DNA of 6,419 nucleotides from Syntrophomonas sp. UBA1376 (GCA_002305535.1 DBRE01000061.1:4490-10908), one strand, 5' to 3'. Positions 1 to 5,788 are shown, counted from the first letter of the stretch. A program made the numbers and translations. The notes: generated by a model not told the origin, from the sequence alone.

Positions 1-26
1 CATGTTAACCGCTACACCACGGCTCC
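1..26 (-). tRNA. 5' portion of a tRNA, probably tRNA-Asp (partial, runs off window)
   Basis: Read on the minus strand, the sequence begins GGAGCCG (acceptor 5' strand), then T8, a D-stem GTGT pairing with ACAT, and a D-loop AGCGGTTA. This is the standard first third of a tRNA. The D-arm (GGTGTAGCGGTTAACATG) resembles Firmicute tRNA-Asp genes, but the anticodon lies beyond the window edge, so the amino-acid identity is an inference. A near-consensus promoter sits immediately upstream and supports an actively transcribed tRNA or tRNA cluster continuing leftward. Confidence 0.72.
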
Positions 27-38
27 GCAACGAAATTC

Positions 39-67
39 ATTATAGCATCCTCACCAGGGTTCGTCAA
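39..67 (-). promoter_or_regulatory. Sigma-A promoter for the tRNA gene
   Basis: On the minus strand a -35 box TTGACG (62-67) and a perfect -10 box TATAAT (39-44) are separated by exactly 17 bases. The predicted start, about seven bases below the -10 box, falls just before the tRNA 5' end at 26. This is the strongest housekeeping promoter in the window, as expected for a stable RNA gene. Confidence 0.85.
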
Positions 68-88
68 CCGGCTTTAGGGATCTCGGAT

Positions 89-113
89 AAAAAATATGGC
101 CGCTTACGGCTAT
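89..113 (-). terminator. Rho-independent terminator, leftward
   Basis: On the minus strand a seven-pair hairpin (ATAGCCG, loop TAAG, CGGCCAT, with one G-U pair) is followed by A and six Ts. It points leftward and lies between the end of the minus-strand oxidoreductase operon and the tRNA promoter. It probably ends transcripts of that operon that have read through the small convergent gene. On the plus strand there is no U-tract, so it is not a terminator in that direction. Confidence 0.6.
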
Positions 114-191
114 TAATTATATCTTTATCAAGCTTTCCATCATAAAAGCCTGCTTATCCAGGAATACTATTCTTAGACAGAGGTGATAACG

Positions 192-377
192 ATGCCTATT
201 AACAGCAGAATCGGCAGGCTCGTTCAAGAAACGATAGCCATGAGACAAGCTAAAGGTAAACATAGCGGCAGTTATGCTAATTCACTATTTGGTTCAATAA
301 ACGATTTGTTTTATGAGTTTGGGTTAGTCAGCCGGCCTTCTCCTAAGAAAACCGATGATGAAGATAAGCAGGAATGA
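192..377 (+). CDS. Small hypothetical protein, 61 aa
   Basis: I do not recognise this protein. The ATG at 192 is preferred over the upstream in-frame GTG at 183, because GAGGTG at 180-185 makes a ribosome binding site six bases before ATG and would overlap the GTG. The product begins MPINSRIGRLVQ, has a basic amphipathic first third, a middle stretch with NSLFGSINDLFYEFGL, and a charged, probably disordered tail (SPKKTDDEDKQE). There is no signal peptide, membrane helix or cysteine. It stands alone between a tRNA and the convergent flavoprotein gene, with only eight bases between the two stop codons. No convincing promoter was found in front of it. The good ribosome binding site and uninterrupted frame argue that it is real, but small frames of this size can be fortuitous. 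Confidence 0.6.
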   Translation: MPINSRIGRLVQETIAMRQAKGKHSGSYANSLFGSINDLFYEFGLVSRPSPKKTDDEDKQE

Positions 378-394
378 AACCTTGCTTATCTTTT
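361..394 (+). terminator. Hairpin joining the 3' ends of two convergent genes (probable terminator of the small gene)
   Basis: A perfect ten-pair stem (AAGATAAGCA at 361-370, TGCTTATCTT at 383-392), extendable inward by two pairs, encloses a loop containing the small gene's TGA stop. On the plus strand it ends in TCTTTT, a short U-tract, so it can plausibly terminate the small gene. The right arm is formed by the last bases of the convergent flavoprotein gene. On the minus strand it has no U-tract. The arms are coding sequence of the two genes. Confidence 0.55.
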
Positions 395-1246
395 GGAGGC
401 ATATTTGGCTGCATTGAGGCCGGCTACCTGGCCTTCCCCGACTGATTTGGCCACCTGATAGGGAGGACCGGTGCAGTCTCCAGCTGCATAAACCCCTGGT
501 AAATTTGTTTCCTGCTGGCGGTTTACTATAATATGGTTTTTCTCTATCTTCAGACCAGGTATCAGTCGATCCGGAGCAGTTTCGCCGCCCAGTACAAATA
601 AACCTTCTACAGCTATTTCCCGGCCATCCTTCAGCCTTAGTCCTTCTACAAAATCGGTTCCAATTATGGAATCAGGTCTACTGTCCAGGATCTGTACCCG
701 GGAATCCAAGGAACCAACTTTTTTATACAGAGGTATATAGTAGACCTTATTGCAGATCTCAGCCATGAAATTGGCTTCGTGTTCGGCTTCATCACTATGT
801 CCTATGAGCAAGACATCTTTTCCTCTATAAATCGGCCCGTCACAGGTGGCACAGTAACCCAGCCCTTTGCCCAGGAAAAAATCCTCCTGGGGTAGAGTAG
901 GTTTGTAGGGAACCCCGGTAGCTATGACAATGGTTCGGGATGTTATTACGTCTTCACCCAGGAGAATAAGATACAAACCATCCATCTCGGTTATGGTTTC
1001 TGCCTTCTGAGCCATTATTTTTACGCCCATTTTTTCGGCATGCTCCTGGAAAGCGTCTAACAGATCTTTTCCCTTCATAGCCGGCAATCCTAAATAATTA
1101 TCTACTACCTGGGCTTTATGCAGTGGCGGACTACAGATTTCAGTGCCCATGACCACAACCTCTTTATTGCGAATAGTGGCATTAATAGCTGCAGATAAAC
1201 CGGCCGGGCCGCACCCCAGTATAACTAGATCGTATATTTTCTCCAC
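386..1246 (-). CDS. Thioredoxin-reductase-like FAD-dependent disulfide oxidoreductase, 286 aa
   Basis: The start is GTG at 1246, fixed by GGGAGG (1253-1258) six bases upstream. The protein has the low-molecular-weight thioredoxin reductase layout: FAD dinucleotide fold GCGPAG at residues 11-16, ATGVPYKP near 109-116, redox-active CATC at 132-135, and the second FAD motif GVYAAGDC at 251-258. The NADPH half is atypical. The usual GxGxxA with Ser is GHSDEA (149-154), and the expected HRRxxxR arginines are replaced around 169-176 by YYIPLYKK. At 286 residues it is slightly shorter than typical TrxB (about 305-320). These features suggest it reduces a thioredoxin-like partner in the cytoplasm but may take electrons from ferredoxin, as known for clostridial ferredoxin-dependent flavin thioredoxin reductases, or from NADH, rather than NADPH. 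It is last in the minus-strand operon, 129 nt below the cytochrome b gene; that gap shows no strong terminator or promoter. Family assignment is firm; electron donor is inference. Confidence 0.88.
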   Translation of the reverse strand: MEKIYDLVILGCGPAGLSAAINATIRNKEVVVMGTEICSPPLHKAQVVDNYLGLPAMKGKDLLDAFQEHAEKMGVKIMAQKAETITEMDGLYLILLGEDVITSRTIVIATGVPYKPTLPQEDFFLGKGLGYCATCDGPIYRGKDVLLIGHSDEAEHEANFMAEICNKVYYIPLYKKVGSLDSRVQILDSRPDSIIGTDFVEGLRLKDGREIAVEGLFVLGGETAPDRLIPGLKIEKNHIIVNRQQETNLPGVYAAGDCTGPPYQVAKSVGEGQVAGLNAAKYASKR

Positions 1247-1375
1247 CGTGTTCCTCCCTTCATTAATGCCCTTCTCTTTGCTGCCATGAGTATAAAAACT
1301 GCAGAGCTGCTCAAGTCTGATGGTTTTCAGGATTTCCCTAGTATATTCTGCGAAAAGAGCGCTTTCTATTGATGA

Positions 1376-2200
1376 TTATACCGTATTAAGGTCTGCCGTA
1401 ATCTCATTTCTTTCAATAACCTTATTTTCCTCGATTGCCTCACAGTCTCCTATAGTCTCATTGGATTCTCCAGTCGCACTCTCTTCTTTATTTTCCACTT
1501 TTTCTAGGATCTCAGTTTCTTCCACAATAAGTGCCTTTTCCTCAGTTGCTATGGCTGGCCCTGCCAACTCGGCCAGCCACAACTCATGCCTGCGCTCTAC
1601 ATAAGCTCGATCGATCTGGCCGGTAAACATACTGGATACTAAAGGACGATTATCTTTTATCAAAAAGGCCAGCAAGTGAACGATTATTGAAAGAAGCAGA
1701 ATAACAGTAAATAGGTTGTGTATCTGAGCGATCCAAAATACTAAACTAGCGGATACATCCACACCAGGTAGATTCTTGTACACCTTTATAAGTCCGGTTA
1801 CAATCAGCATGGCAACAGAAACAGCAGTTATCAAAAAGGCCACTCTCTGCTCAGCCAGGTATTTGCGGTTCTTGGGTTCTTCGGCCAAACCTACCATGGA
1901 GGCAAAGATCTGGATCGATTCTTTGATATCACCACGCCTGGGCAGTATATCCCAACGGCGCGTGCCAATCAGATAAGTAATATAGTAAAGACTAATGAAT
2001 ATGAGAATAGCCGCAGCTACATAATGAATATTTAAGGTCACCATAAAATCACTGGACCATCCCAGGCCAGGTATTTGATCCACATTGTAACGCTTATACA
2101 TAGGCATTTGTCCGAACCCAGTAAAAATGAGAACAAAAATCGATAAGGCAGTGACCCAGTGAACGAAGCGAATGGCCAGATTATGCCTCACTATCTTCAT
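1376..2200 (-). CDS. Formate-dehydrogenase gamma-type cytochrome b (FdnI-like), 274 aa
   Basis: This is a four-helix membrane cytochrome b of the formate dehydrogenase/Ni-Fe hydrogenase family, passing electrons from a periplasmic iron-sulfur subunit to quinone. ATG at 2200 is chosen over the ATG at 2233 because GGGGAGG (2207-2213) lies six bases before it and the protein then starts in family register (MKIVRHNLAIRFVHW). Helices lie near residues 12-30, 52-80, 117-142 and 152-184. Candidate haem histidines are H14, H59, H161 and H175, spaced as in E. coli FdnI. The core ends with the family's MFTG...RRHELW region near 191-208. A glutamate-rich tail (about 219-274, 16 Glu in 56 residues) follows and is not part of the known fold. 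The gene overlaps the preceding iron-sulfur gene by 20 bases, indicating translational coupling. No catalytic formate dehydrogenase subunit is present nearby. Confidence 0.88.
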   Translation of the reverse strand: MKIVRHNLAIRFVHWVTALSIFVLIFTGFGQMPMYKRYNVDQIPGLGWSSDFMVTLNIHYVAAAILIFISLYYITYLIGTRRWDILPRRGDIKESIQIFASMVGLAEEPKNRKYLAEQRVAFLITAVSVAMLIVTGLIKVYKNLPGVDVSASLVFWIAQIHNLFTVILLLSIIVHLLAFLIKDNRPLVSSMFTGQIDRAYVERRHELWLAELAGPAIATEEKALIVEETEILEKVENKEESATGESNETIGDCEAIEENKVIERNEITADLNTV

Positions 2201-3188
2201 GTTGTTCCTCCCCCTGCATGATTTTATATACACTTAGGCCGGCAGCTAATACGCCAGCTACCGGGGCGATTGCAAAAGCTTTGGCCATATTTCCCGGCTC
2301 ATCTAACGGATTATTAATACCTACTTCCATGGAGGGTCGCCCGGGTTTACCGTCATTTTCCTGTTCCTTAATAGCTTGATCAATATTTTCAAAGGGTATC
2401 TGAGACAGGTAAAAGGTGGCCGTACCACCGTTTTCCAGGTCGCCATATATATGACCCTGATTCTCATCTGCCCATCTGTGTGCGTAAGCTCTCATCTCCT
2501 CTTTGGTTCCCAGGGTTATCGCCTGATTAGGGCAGGCCGCAACACAAGCCGGCTCTTTTCCCTCCTGAATGAGATCAATACACATATCACACTTATACAT
2601 AACACCCCCTCCGGCAAACTTGGGAGCAACTTTTTTATAAAGACCCACCCCAGCTTGGCGCTGAGGAATTCCCCAGGGACAGACATCACGGCACTTGGCA
2701 CCTCCGAAGCACATGTCAGTATCGATGACCACCGCTCCTTCCGGAGTATTGTCAATAACGCCGAAAGGGCACAGCCCTGAACAAGGTGGATTATCACAGT
2801 GCATACAGCGCCTCGGGATATGAACCCTTACCTTCCTTCCCTGATGCTCAACCTCTAGGTGCTGCACATAAGTCCAGTTATAAGGAGTGAGTCGATCAAT
2901 GATTTGCTGTTTGTCTGACCAATCTTCATGAAACGGTTGTGGCCAATAATCTCCAATAGGTTTTTCCGGTTGAGGAAACCTAGGTTGGTTTTTGCTGCGA
3001 CATGCTGACACACATGCAGGGGTATCCAGATGTGAGCAGCCGTCACATTTGGTCAAATCAATGATAGTTGCGTATTCCTGGTGGGGAGACATTTGGGCCG
3101 CCGCCTTCTCCGTGCCGCTCAGTACCACAGCAGCAGTGACTCCGGACAGAGCCGCCCGCTTCAGAAATGTCCTTCGGGTAATGGCCAT
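2181..3188 (-). CDS. Tat-exported multi-[4Fe-4S] ferredoxin-type electron-transfer subunit (HybA/FdnH-like), 335 aa
   Basis: ATG at 3188 follows a strong AGGAGG (3196-3201). The N-terminus carries a twin-arginine signal, TRRTFLKR at 4-11, a hydrophobic stretch to about 24, and an AAA cleavage motif at 29-31. Four cysteine groups follow: C48/C51/C59/C63, C128/C131/C136/C140, C160/C166/C170 and C200/C203/C215/C219. The third lacks the usual second cysteine (CFGGAKC instead of CxxCxxC), giving 15 rather than 16 cysteines. A C-terminal membrane helix spans about 301-323. Tat signal plus C-terminal anchor resemble HybA of hydrogenase 2; pairing with an FdnI-like cytochrome b resembles formate dehydrogenase FdnH. 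It should lie on the outer face of the membrane, wiring a catalytic subunit to cytochrome b. It is first in the operon, under the promoter at 3242-3271. The partner enzyme cannot be named from this window. Confidence 0.88.
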   Translation of the reverse strand: MAITRRTFLKRAALSGVTAAVVLSGTEKAAAQMSPHQEYATIIDLTKCDGCSHLDTPACVSACRSKNQPRFPQPEKPIGDYWPQPFHEDWSDKQQIIDRLTPYNWTYVQHLEVEHQGRKVRVHIPRRCMHCDNPPCSGLCPFGVIDNTPEGAVVIDTDMCFGGAKCRDVCPWGIPQRQAGVGLYKKVAPKFAGGGVMYKCDMCIDLIQEGKEPACVAACPNQAITLGTKEEMRAYAHRWADENQGHIYGDLENGGTATFYLSQIPFENIDQAIKEQENDGKPGRPSMEVGINNPLDEPGNMAKAFAIAPVAGVLAAGLSVYKIMQGEEQHEDSEA

Positions 3189-3217
3189 TGGTGAGCCTCC
3201 TTAATCAGTTTATACTC

Positions 3218-3234
3218 ATACCCCCTTTGGGTAT
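3218..3234. promoter_or_regulatory. Palindromic operator-like site, ATACCC-5-GGGTAT
   Basis: Six-base inverted arms ATACCC (3218-3223) and GGGTAT (3229-3234) are separated by CCTTT. The site lies between the -10 box of the iron-sulfur operon and its ribosome binding site, close to the predicted transcription start. The arrangement, A/T ends flanking a run of C and a run of G, resembles operators of the CsoR/RcnR/FrmR/CstR repressor family, which sense copper, nickel, formaldehyde or persulfide. Which sensor applies cannot be told from the site. Confidence 0.5.
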
Positions 3235-3241
3235 ATAATAT

Positions 3242-3271
3242 ATAATAGTCAGAGTCCCTCTTTTTTGTCAA
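3242..3271 (-). promoter_or_regulatory. Sigma-A promoter of the iron-sulfur/cytochrome b operon
   Basis: On the minus strand, -35 TTGACA (3266-3271, perfect) and -10 TATTAT (3242-3247) are separated by 18 bases. Further TA-rich -10-like sequence lies just downstream. The predicted start is near 3235, so the leader carries the palindrome at 3218-3234 and then the AGGAGG of the first gene. Confidence 0.75.
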
Positions 3272-3286
3272 CCACTCTCTTGAAAA

Positions 3287-3316
3287 ACATGGACGGCTGT
3301 TATCTTAGCCATACTA
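3287..3316 (+). promoter_or_regulatory. Sigma-G-like (forespore) promoter for splB
   Basis: CATACTA at 3310-3316 matches the Bacillus sigma-G -10 consensus CATWHTA. ACATG at 3287-3291, 18 bases upstream, matches four of five positions of the -35 consensus GHATR. Known spore photoproduct lyase genes are expressed in the forespore from sigma-G promoters, so position and gene agree. No good sigma-A promoter is visible in front of splB. Confidence 0.5.
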
Positions 3317-3362
3317 TCTTCAGAAGAATTGGAATGGTTGCCATCTAGGAGGAGGAATACTA

Positions 3363-4394
3363 ATGGTGGTATCGAGTCAGTTAAAGAGGGTATTTTTCGA
3401 AAAAGAGGCACTAGATTATCCCCTAGGCAGGCAAATCTACCAGCAGATGCAGAATGCTGGCCAGGAGGTCGTATTTTTGCAGTCCCACAATCGGGTAACT
3501 GGCATTCCCGGCAAGTCACCCCGGGAGGCTTTTTTCCAGGGCAAAAGCACCTTGGTAGTGGGCGTACGCAAGACTTTGGATTTTGCTACTTGCAAGCCGT
3601 CAGCTCACTACCAGCTTCCCCTGGTGACTGGATGCGAAGGCATCTGCGAATACTGCTATCTCAATACCCAGTTGGGAAAAAAGCCGTATATTCGCATCTA
3701 TGTAAATGTGGAGGATATTCTGCATCAGGCGGCGATTCTCATAGAGAACCGTCGTCCTGAAATTACTCTATTCGAAGCAGCGGCAACTTCTGATCCAGTG
3801 GCGGTAGAACCCTATTCAGGATCATTGGCTCGGGCAATTGGTTTTTTCGCTGAACAGGAATGGGGCCGTTTGCGATTTGTGACCAAGTTTACCTGTATAG
3901 ATACCCTGCTGAAACTAAAGCATAATAACCATACCCGGATACGCTTCAGTGTCAACACGGATCAGGTTATCCGTAGCTACGAACATCGTACTCCCCGCCT
4001 TCAGCACCGTCTCCAGGCCCTGAGCAAAATCGTGGCATCTGGTTACCCCAGCGGGGTGATTATCGCACCGGTGATACTCAATGAAGGCTGGCAACAGGAT
4101 TACAAAGCGCTTCTAGATGATCTGGCTGAGCACATAGATTACCAACCGGGTATGGATTTTACCTTCGAGGTTATCTCCCACCGTTTCACCAGTCGGGCGC
4201 GCAGCAACATCCTGGAAGTTTTCCCCCAAACTGATCTACCCATGGATGAAGAAATTGATCGTCAGTACAAGTACGGCCAGTTTGGCTACGGTAAATACGT
4301 ATACACCAACGATAAGCTGGCGGAAATGAAAGCCTTATTCAAAGAAGAAATCAGTGAATCGTTTCCCCAGGCCGTTATAAATTACCTCATTTAG
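3363..4394 (+). CDS. splB: Spore photoproduct lyase, radical SAM, 343 aa, lacking the usual Cys141
   Basis: The ATG at 3363 follows AGGAGGAGG (3347-3355) with seven bases between. The protein aligns end to end with Bacillus subtilis SplB (about 342 aa). The radical-SAM cluster cysteines are C91, C95 and C98 in GCEGICEYC, and the functional tyrosines Y97 and Y99 are present. Other landmarks are SHN near 41-43, GVRKTLDF near 67-74, KPSA near 78-81, KPYIRIYVNVEDIL at 107-120, RFVTKF at 171-176, APVILNEGW at 235-243, and GKYVY at 310-314. The family enzyme splits the 5-thyminyl-5,6-dihydrothymine dimer made by UV in spore DNA during germination. The oddity is FEAAATSD at 137-144: the cysteine that donates hydrogen to the product radical (C141 in B. 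subtilis) is alanine here, codon GCA. It may therefore be impaired, use another donor, or be a divergent paralogue. It is transcribed away from the oxidoreductase operon. Family identity is certain; activity is open. Confidence 0.93.
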   Translation: MVVSSQLKRVFFEKEALDYPLGRQIYQQMQNAGQEVVFLQSHNRVTGIPGKSPREAFFQGKSTLVVGVRKTLDFATCKPSAHYQLPLVTGCEGICEYCYLNTQLGKKPYIRIYVNVEDILHQAAILIENRRPEITLFEAAATSDPVAVEPYSGSLARAIGFFAEQEWGRLRFVTKFTCIDTLLKLKHNNHTRIRFSVNTDQVIRSYEHRTPRLQHRLQALSKIVASGYPSGVIIAPVILNEGWQQDYKALLDDLAEHIDYQPGMDFTFEVISHRFTSRARSNILEVFPQTDLPMDEEIDRQYKYGQFGYGKYVYTNDKLAEMKALFKEEISESFPQAVINYLI

Positions 4395-4431
4395 AGCTAT
4401 TTACTGCTATTTTTCGGAACAAGCCGCTAGC

Positions 4432-4457
4432 TGAACCAATAAAAATACGTTGGTTCA
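4432..4457. repeat. Perfect 8-bp inverted repeat upstream of the apgM-like gene
   Basis: TGAACCAA (4432-4439) and TTGGTTCA (4450-4457) are separated by ten A/T-rich bases. Neither strand has a U-tract after it, so it is a poor intrinsic terminator for splB. It ends ten bases before the extended -10 promoter at 4467-4475 and covers where a -35 box would lie. That position suits a repressor site, but no regulator is identifiable. Confidence 0.45.
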
Positions 4458-4466
4458 TCTCCCTGA

Positions 4467-4475
4467 TGGTATACT
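4467..4475 (+). promoter_or_regulatory. Extended -10 promoter for the apgM-like gene
   Basis: TGGTATACT is a TGn-extended -10 element (TATACT at 4470-4475). No consensus -35 is present at the usual 17-base spacing, which is common for extended -10 promoters. A TATAAAAT eight bases downstream is an alternative -10. The start would lie about 30 bases before the ribosome binding site AGGAGTG (4497-4503). Confidence 0.5.
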
Positions 4476-4513
4476 GATATAAAATTGCCAAATAACAGGA
4501 GTGAATCAAATAT

Positions 4514-5725
4514 ATGAAATACTTGGTGATCTTAACGGATGGTATGTCTGATGAACCGCAGGCTCAACTCAATGGTCTAACTCCCTTGCAGGCGGCTAAA
4601 ACCCCGCATCTGGACCGGCTGGCACAGACTGCTTTTATTGGTAAGGTCAAAACTATACCCGAAGGCTTTGCTCCCGGCAGTGACGTGGCCAACCTAAGCG
4701 TTATGGGCTATGATCCGGTCAAGTATTATACCGGGCGCTCGCCTTTGGAAGCGGTAAGTATGGGAGTAAATTTAAACGATGATGACCTGGCTCTGCGCTG
4801 CAACCTGGTTACTCTATCAGAAGAAGACAGCTACGATAAGCAAATAATGCTCGATTATAGTTCCGGCGAGATCAACACTGCCCATGCCCATGAACTCATG
4901 CAAGCGGTGGCCAATGAGCTGGGGGAAGATAGTTTCCACTTTCATGCCGGCATTAGCTATCGTAATCTGTTAGTTTGGAAAAACGGGCGCGGTCGTGATG
5001 TGCAGCTGACCCCTCCCCATGATATCAGTGGCCAACCCATAACCAATCATTTACCTGGAGGCGCGGATGGGTCTGCTCTGCTGGAACTGATGAAAAGAAG
5101 TCAATTAATACTGGGTGATCATCCTGTGAATCAGCAGCTTAAAAACAGCGGCCATCCTCCAGCTAATTCCATTTGGCTGTGGGGGGAGGGCCTTCGCCCA
5201 GTTCTGCCGACTTTTAAGGAATTATACGGATTGTCTGGCTCGGTGGTCGCGGCGGTTGACCTGGTCAAAGGCTTGGGAATCTGTGCGGGATTGAAACCGG
5301 TAACGGTTGAGGGCGCTACTGGAGCCGTTGTTACCAATTTTGCCGGTAAGATAAAAGCGGCTTTGCAGTGTCTGCACCAGGGTGATGATTTTGTCTATTT
5401 GCACATCGAATCGCCTGATGAGGCAGGACATCAAGGCAACCTGGAAACGAAAATCTGGAGCATCGAGCAAATCGATCAGGAAGTGATCTCTGTACTTTTG
5501 GATGGACTAGCTGGTTTCGAGCATATCCGGGTACTGGTCATGCCGGATCACCCTACTCCTTTGAGGATCCGTACCCACAGCAGTGAACCGGTTCCTTATC
5601 TGCTCTATGACAGCCAAACCCCCTGCTCAAAGGAATCCCAAAAATACGATGAGTCCTCGGCCACGCAGGGATTATATATTGCTCATGGTCATCAGTTGAT
5701 GCCGTATTTTATTCGGGGTAAATAA
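4514..5725 (+). CDS. ApgM-family phosphomutase: 2,3-bisphosphoglycerate-independent phosphoglycerate mutase or proposed homoserine kinase, 403 aa
   Basis: ATG at 4514 follows AGGAGTG (4497-4503). The protein belongs to the archaeal-type cofactor-independent phosphoglycerate mutase family in the alkaline phosphatase superfamily. Visible landmarks are metal-binding D9 in LTDGMSDEP, nucleophile candidate S56 in APGSDVANLSVMGYDP, YYTGRSPLEA at 71-80, CNLVTLS near 96-102, R150 in SYRNLLVW, the inserted segment's KGLGICAGL...VEGATG near 252-270, and C-terminal metal ligands D302 and H306 (SPDEAGHQG), D345/H346 (MPDHPTP) and H391/H393 (AHGHQ). Length is normal, near 400 residues. The family either isomerises 3- and 2-phosphoglycerate or, in a bacterial subgroup, has been proposed from gene context to phosphorylate homoserine in species without ThrB. 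The convergent neighbour is thrC, encoding threonine synthase, which uses that product, so the second role deserves weight. No clear terminator follows; an intron remnant begins 13 bases after the stop. Confidence 0.88.
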   Translation: MKYLVILTDGMSDEPQAQLNGLTPLQAAKTPHLDRLAQTAFIGKVKTIPEGFAPGSDVANLSVMGYDPVKYYTGRSPLEAVSMGVNLNDDDLALRCNLVTLSEEDSYDKQIMLDYSSGEINTAHAHELMQAVANELGEDSFHFHAGISYRNLLVWKNGRGRDVQLTPPHDISGQPITNHLPGGADGSALLELMKRSQLILGDHPVNQQLKNSGHPPANSIWLWGEGLRPVLPTFKELYGLSGSVVAAVDLVKGLGICAGLKPVTVEGATGAVVTNFAGKIKAALQCLHQGDDFVYLHIESPDEAGHQGNLETKIWSIEQIDQEVISVLLDGLAGFEHIRVLVMPDHPTPLRIRTHSSEPVPYLLYDSQTPCSKESQKYDESSATQGLYIAHGHQLMPYFIRGK

Positions 5726-5737
5726 GACTTCGGAAAA

Positions 5738-5785
5738 ATCGAGTAGGGTAATGCTGCAGTAGCTTGCTGCAGCATTATCCCTCTC
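5738..5785 (-). ncRNA. Group II intron domain VI with bulged branch-point A
   Basis: On the minus strand GAG-A-GGG pairs with CCC-T-CTC, leaving one unpaired A at 5744, and an 11-pair stem TAATGCTGCAG/CTGCAGCATTA continues above with a seven-base loop. A further unpaired A at 5778 lies on the 5' side. The bulged A is seven bases from the intron's predicted 3' end (GAT, 5738-5740). This is the textbook geometry of the lariat branch point. Confidence 0.78.
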
Positions 5786-5788
5786 CCA

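Noticed and set aside
1247..1375. Separate promoter or terminator in the gap before the flavoprotein gene
   Set aside because: A TATACT-like box and a TTGAGC are present on the minus strand, but only 14 bases apart, and no stem with a U-tract was found. The data do not decide between operon read-through and a weak internal promoter.
1320..1604. Plus-strand open frame opposite the cytochrome b tail
   Set aside because: It is antisense to a recognised gene and has a low-complexity serine-rich product that mirrors the glutamate-rich tail; it has no ribosome binding site.
2201..2233. Upstream ATG at 2233 as start of the cytochrome b
   Set aside because: It would add 11 residues not seen in the family and would place GGGGAGG inside the coding region, whereas that site is correctly spaced for ATG at 2200.
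2376..2797. Open frames on both strands overlapping the iron-sulfur gene
   Set aside because: They are out-of-frame shadows of a clearly assigned gene, with no family features.
3329..3760. 143-codon plus-strand frame overlapping the start of splB
   Set aside because: It runs in another frame through unmistakable SplB sequence and has no recognisable product; the AGGAGGAGG at 3347-3355 serves splB.
5746..5781. Strong inverted repeat after the apgM-like gene as its terminator
   Set aside because: No U-tract follows on the plus strand, and the sequence is fully explained as intron domain VI on the minus strand.
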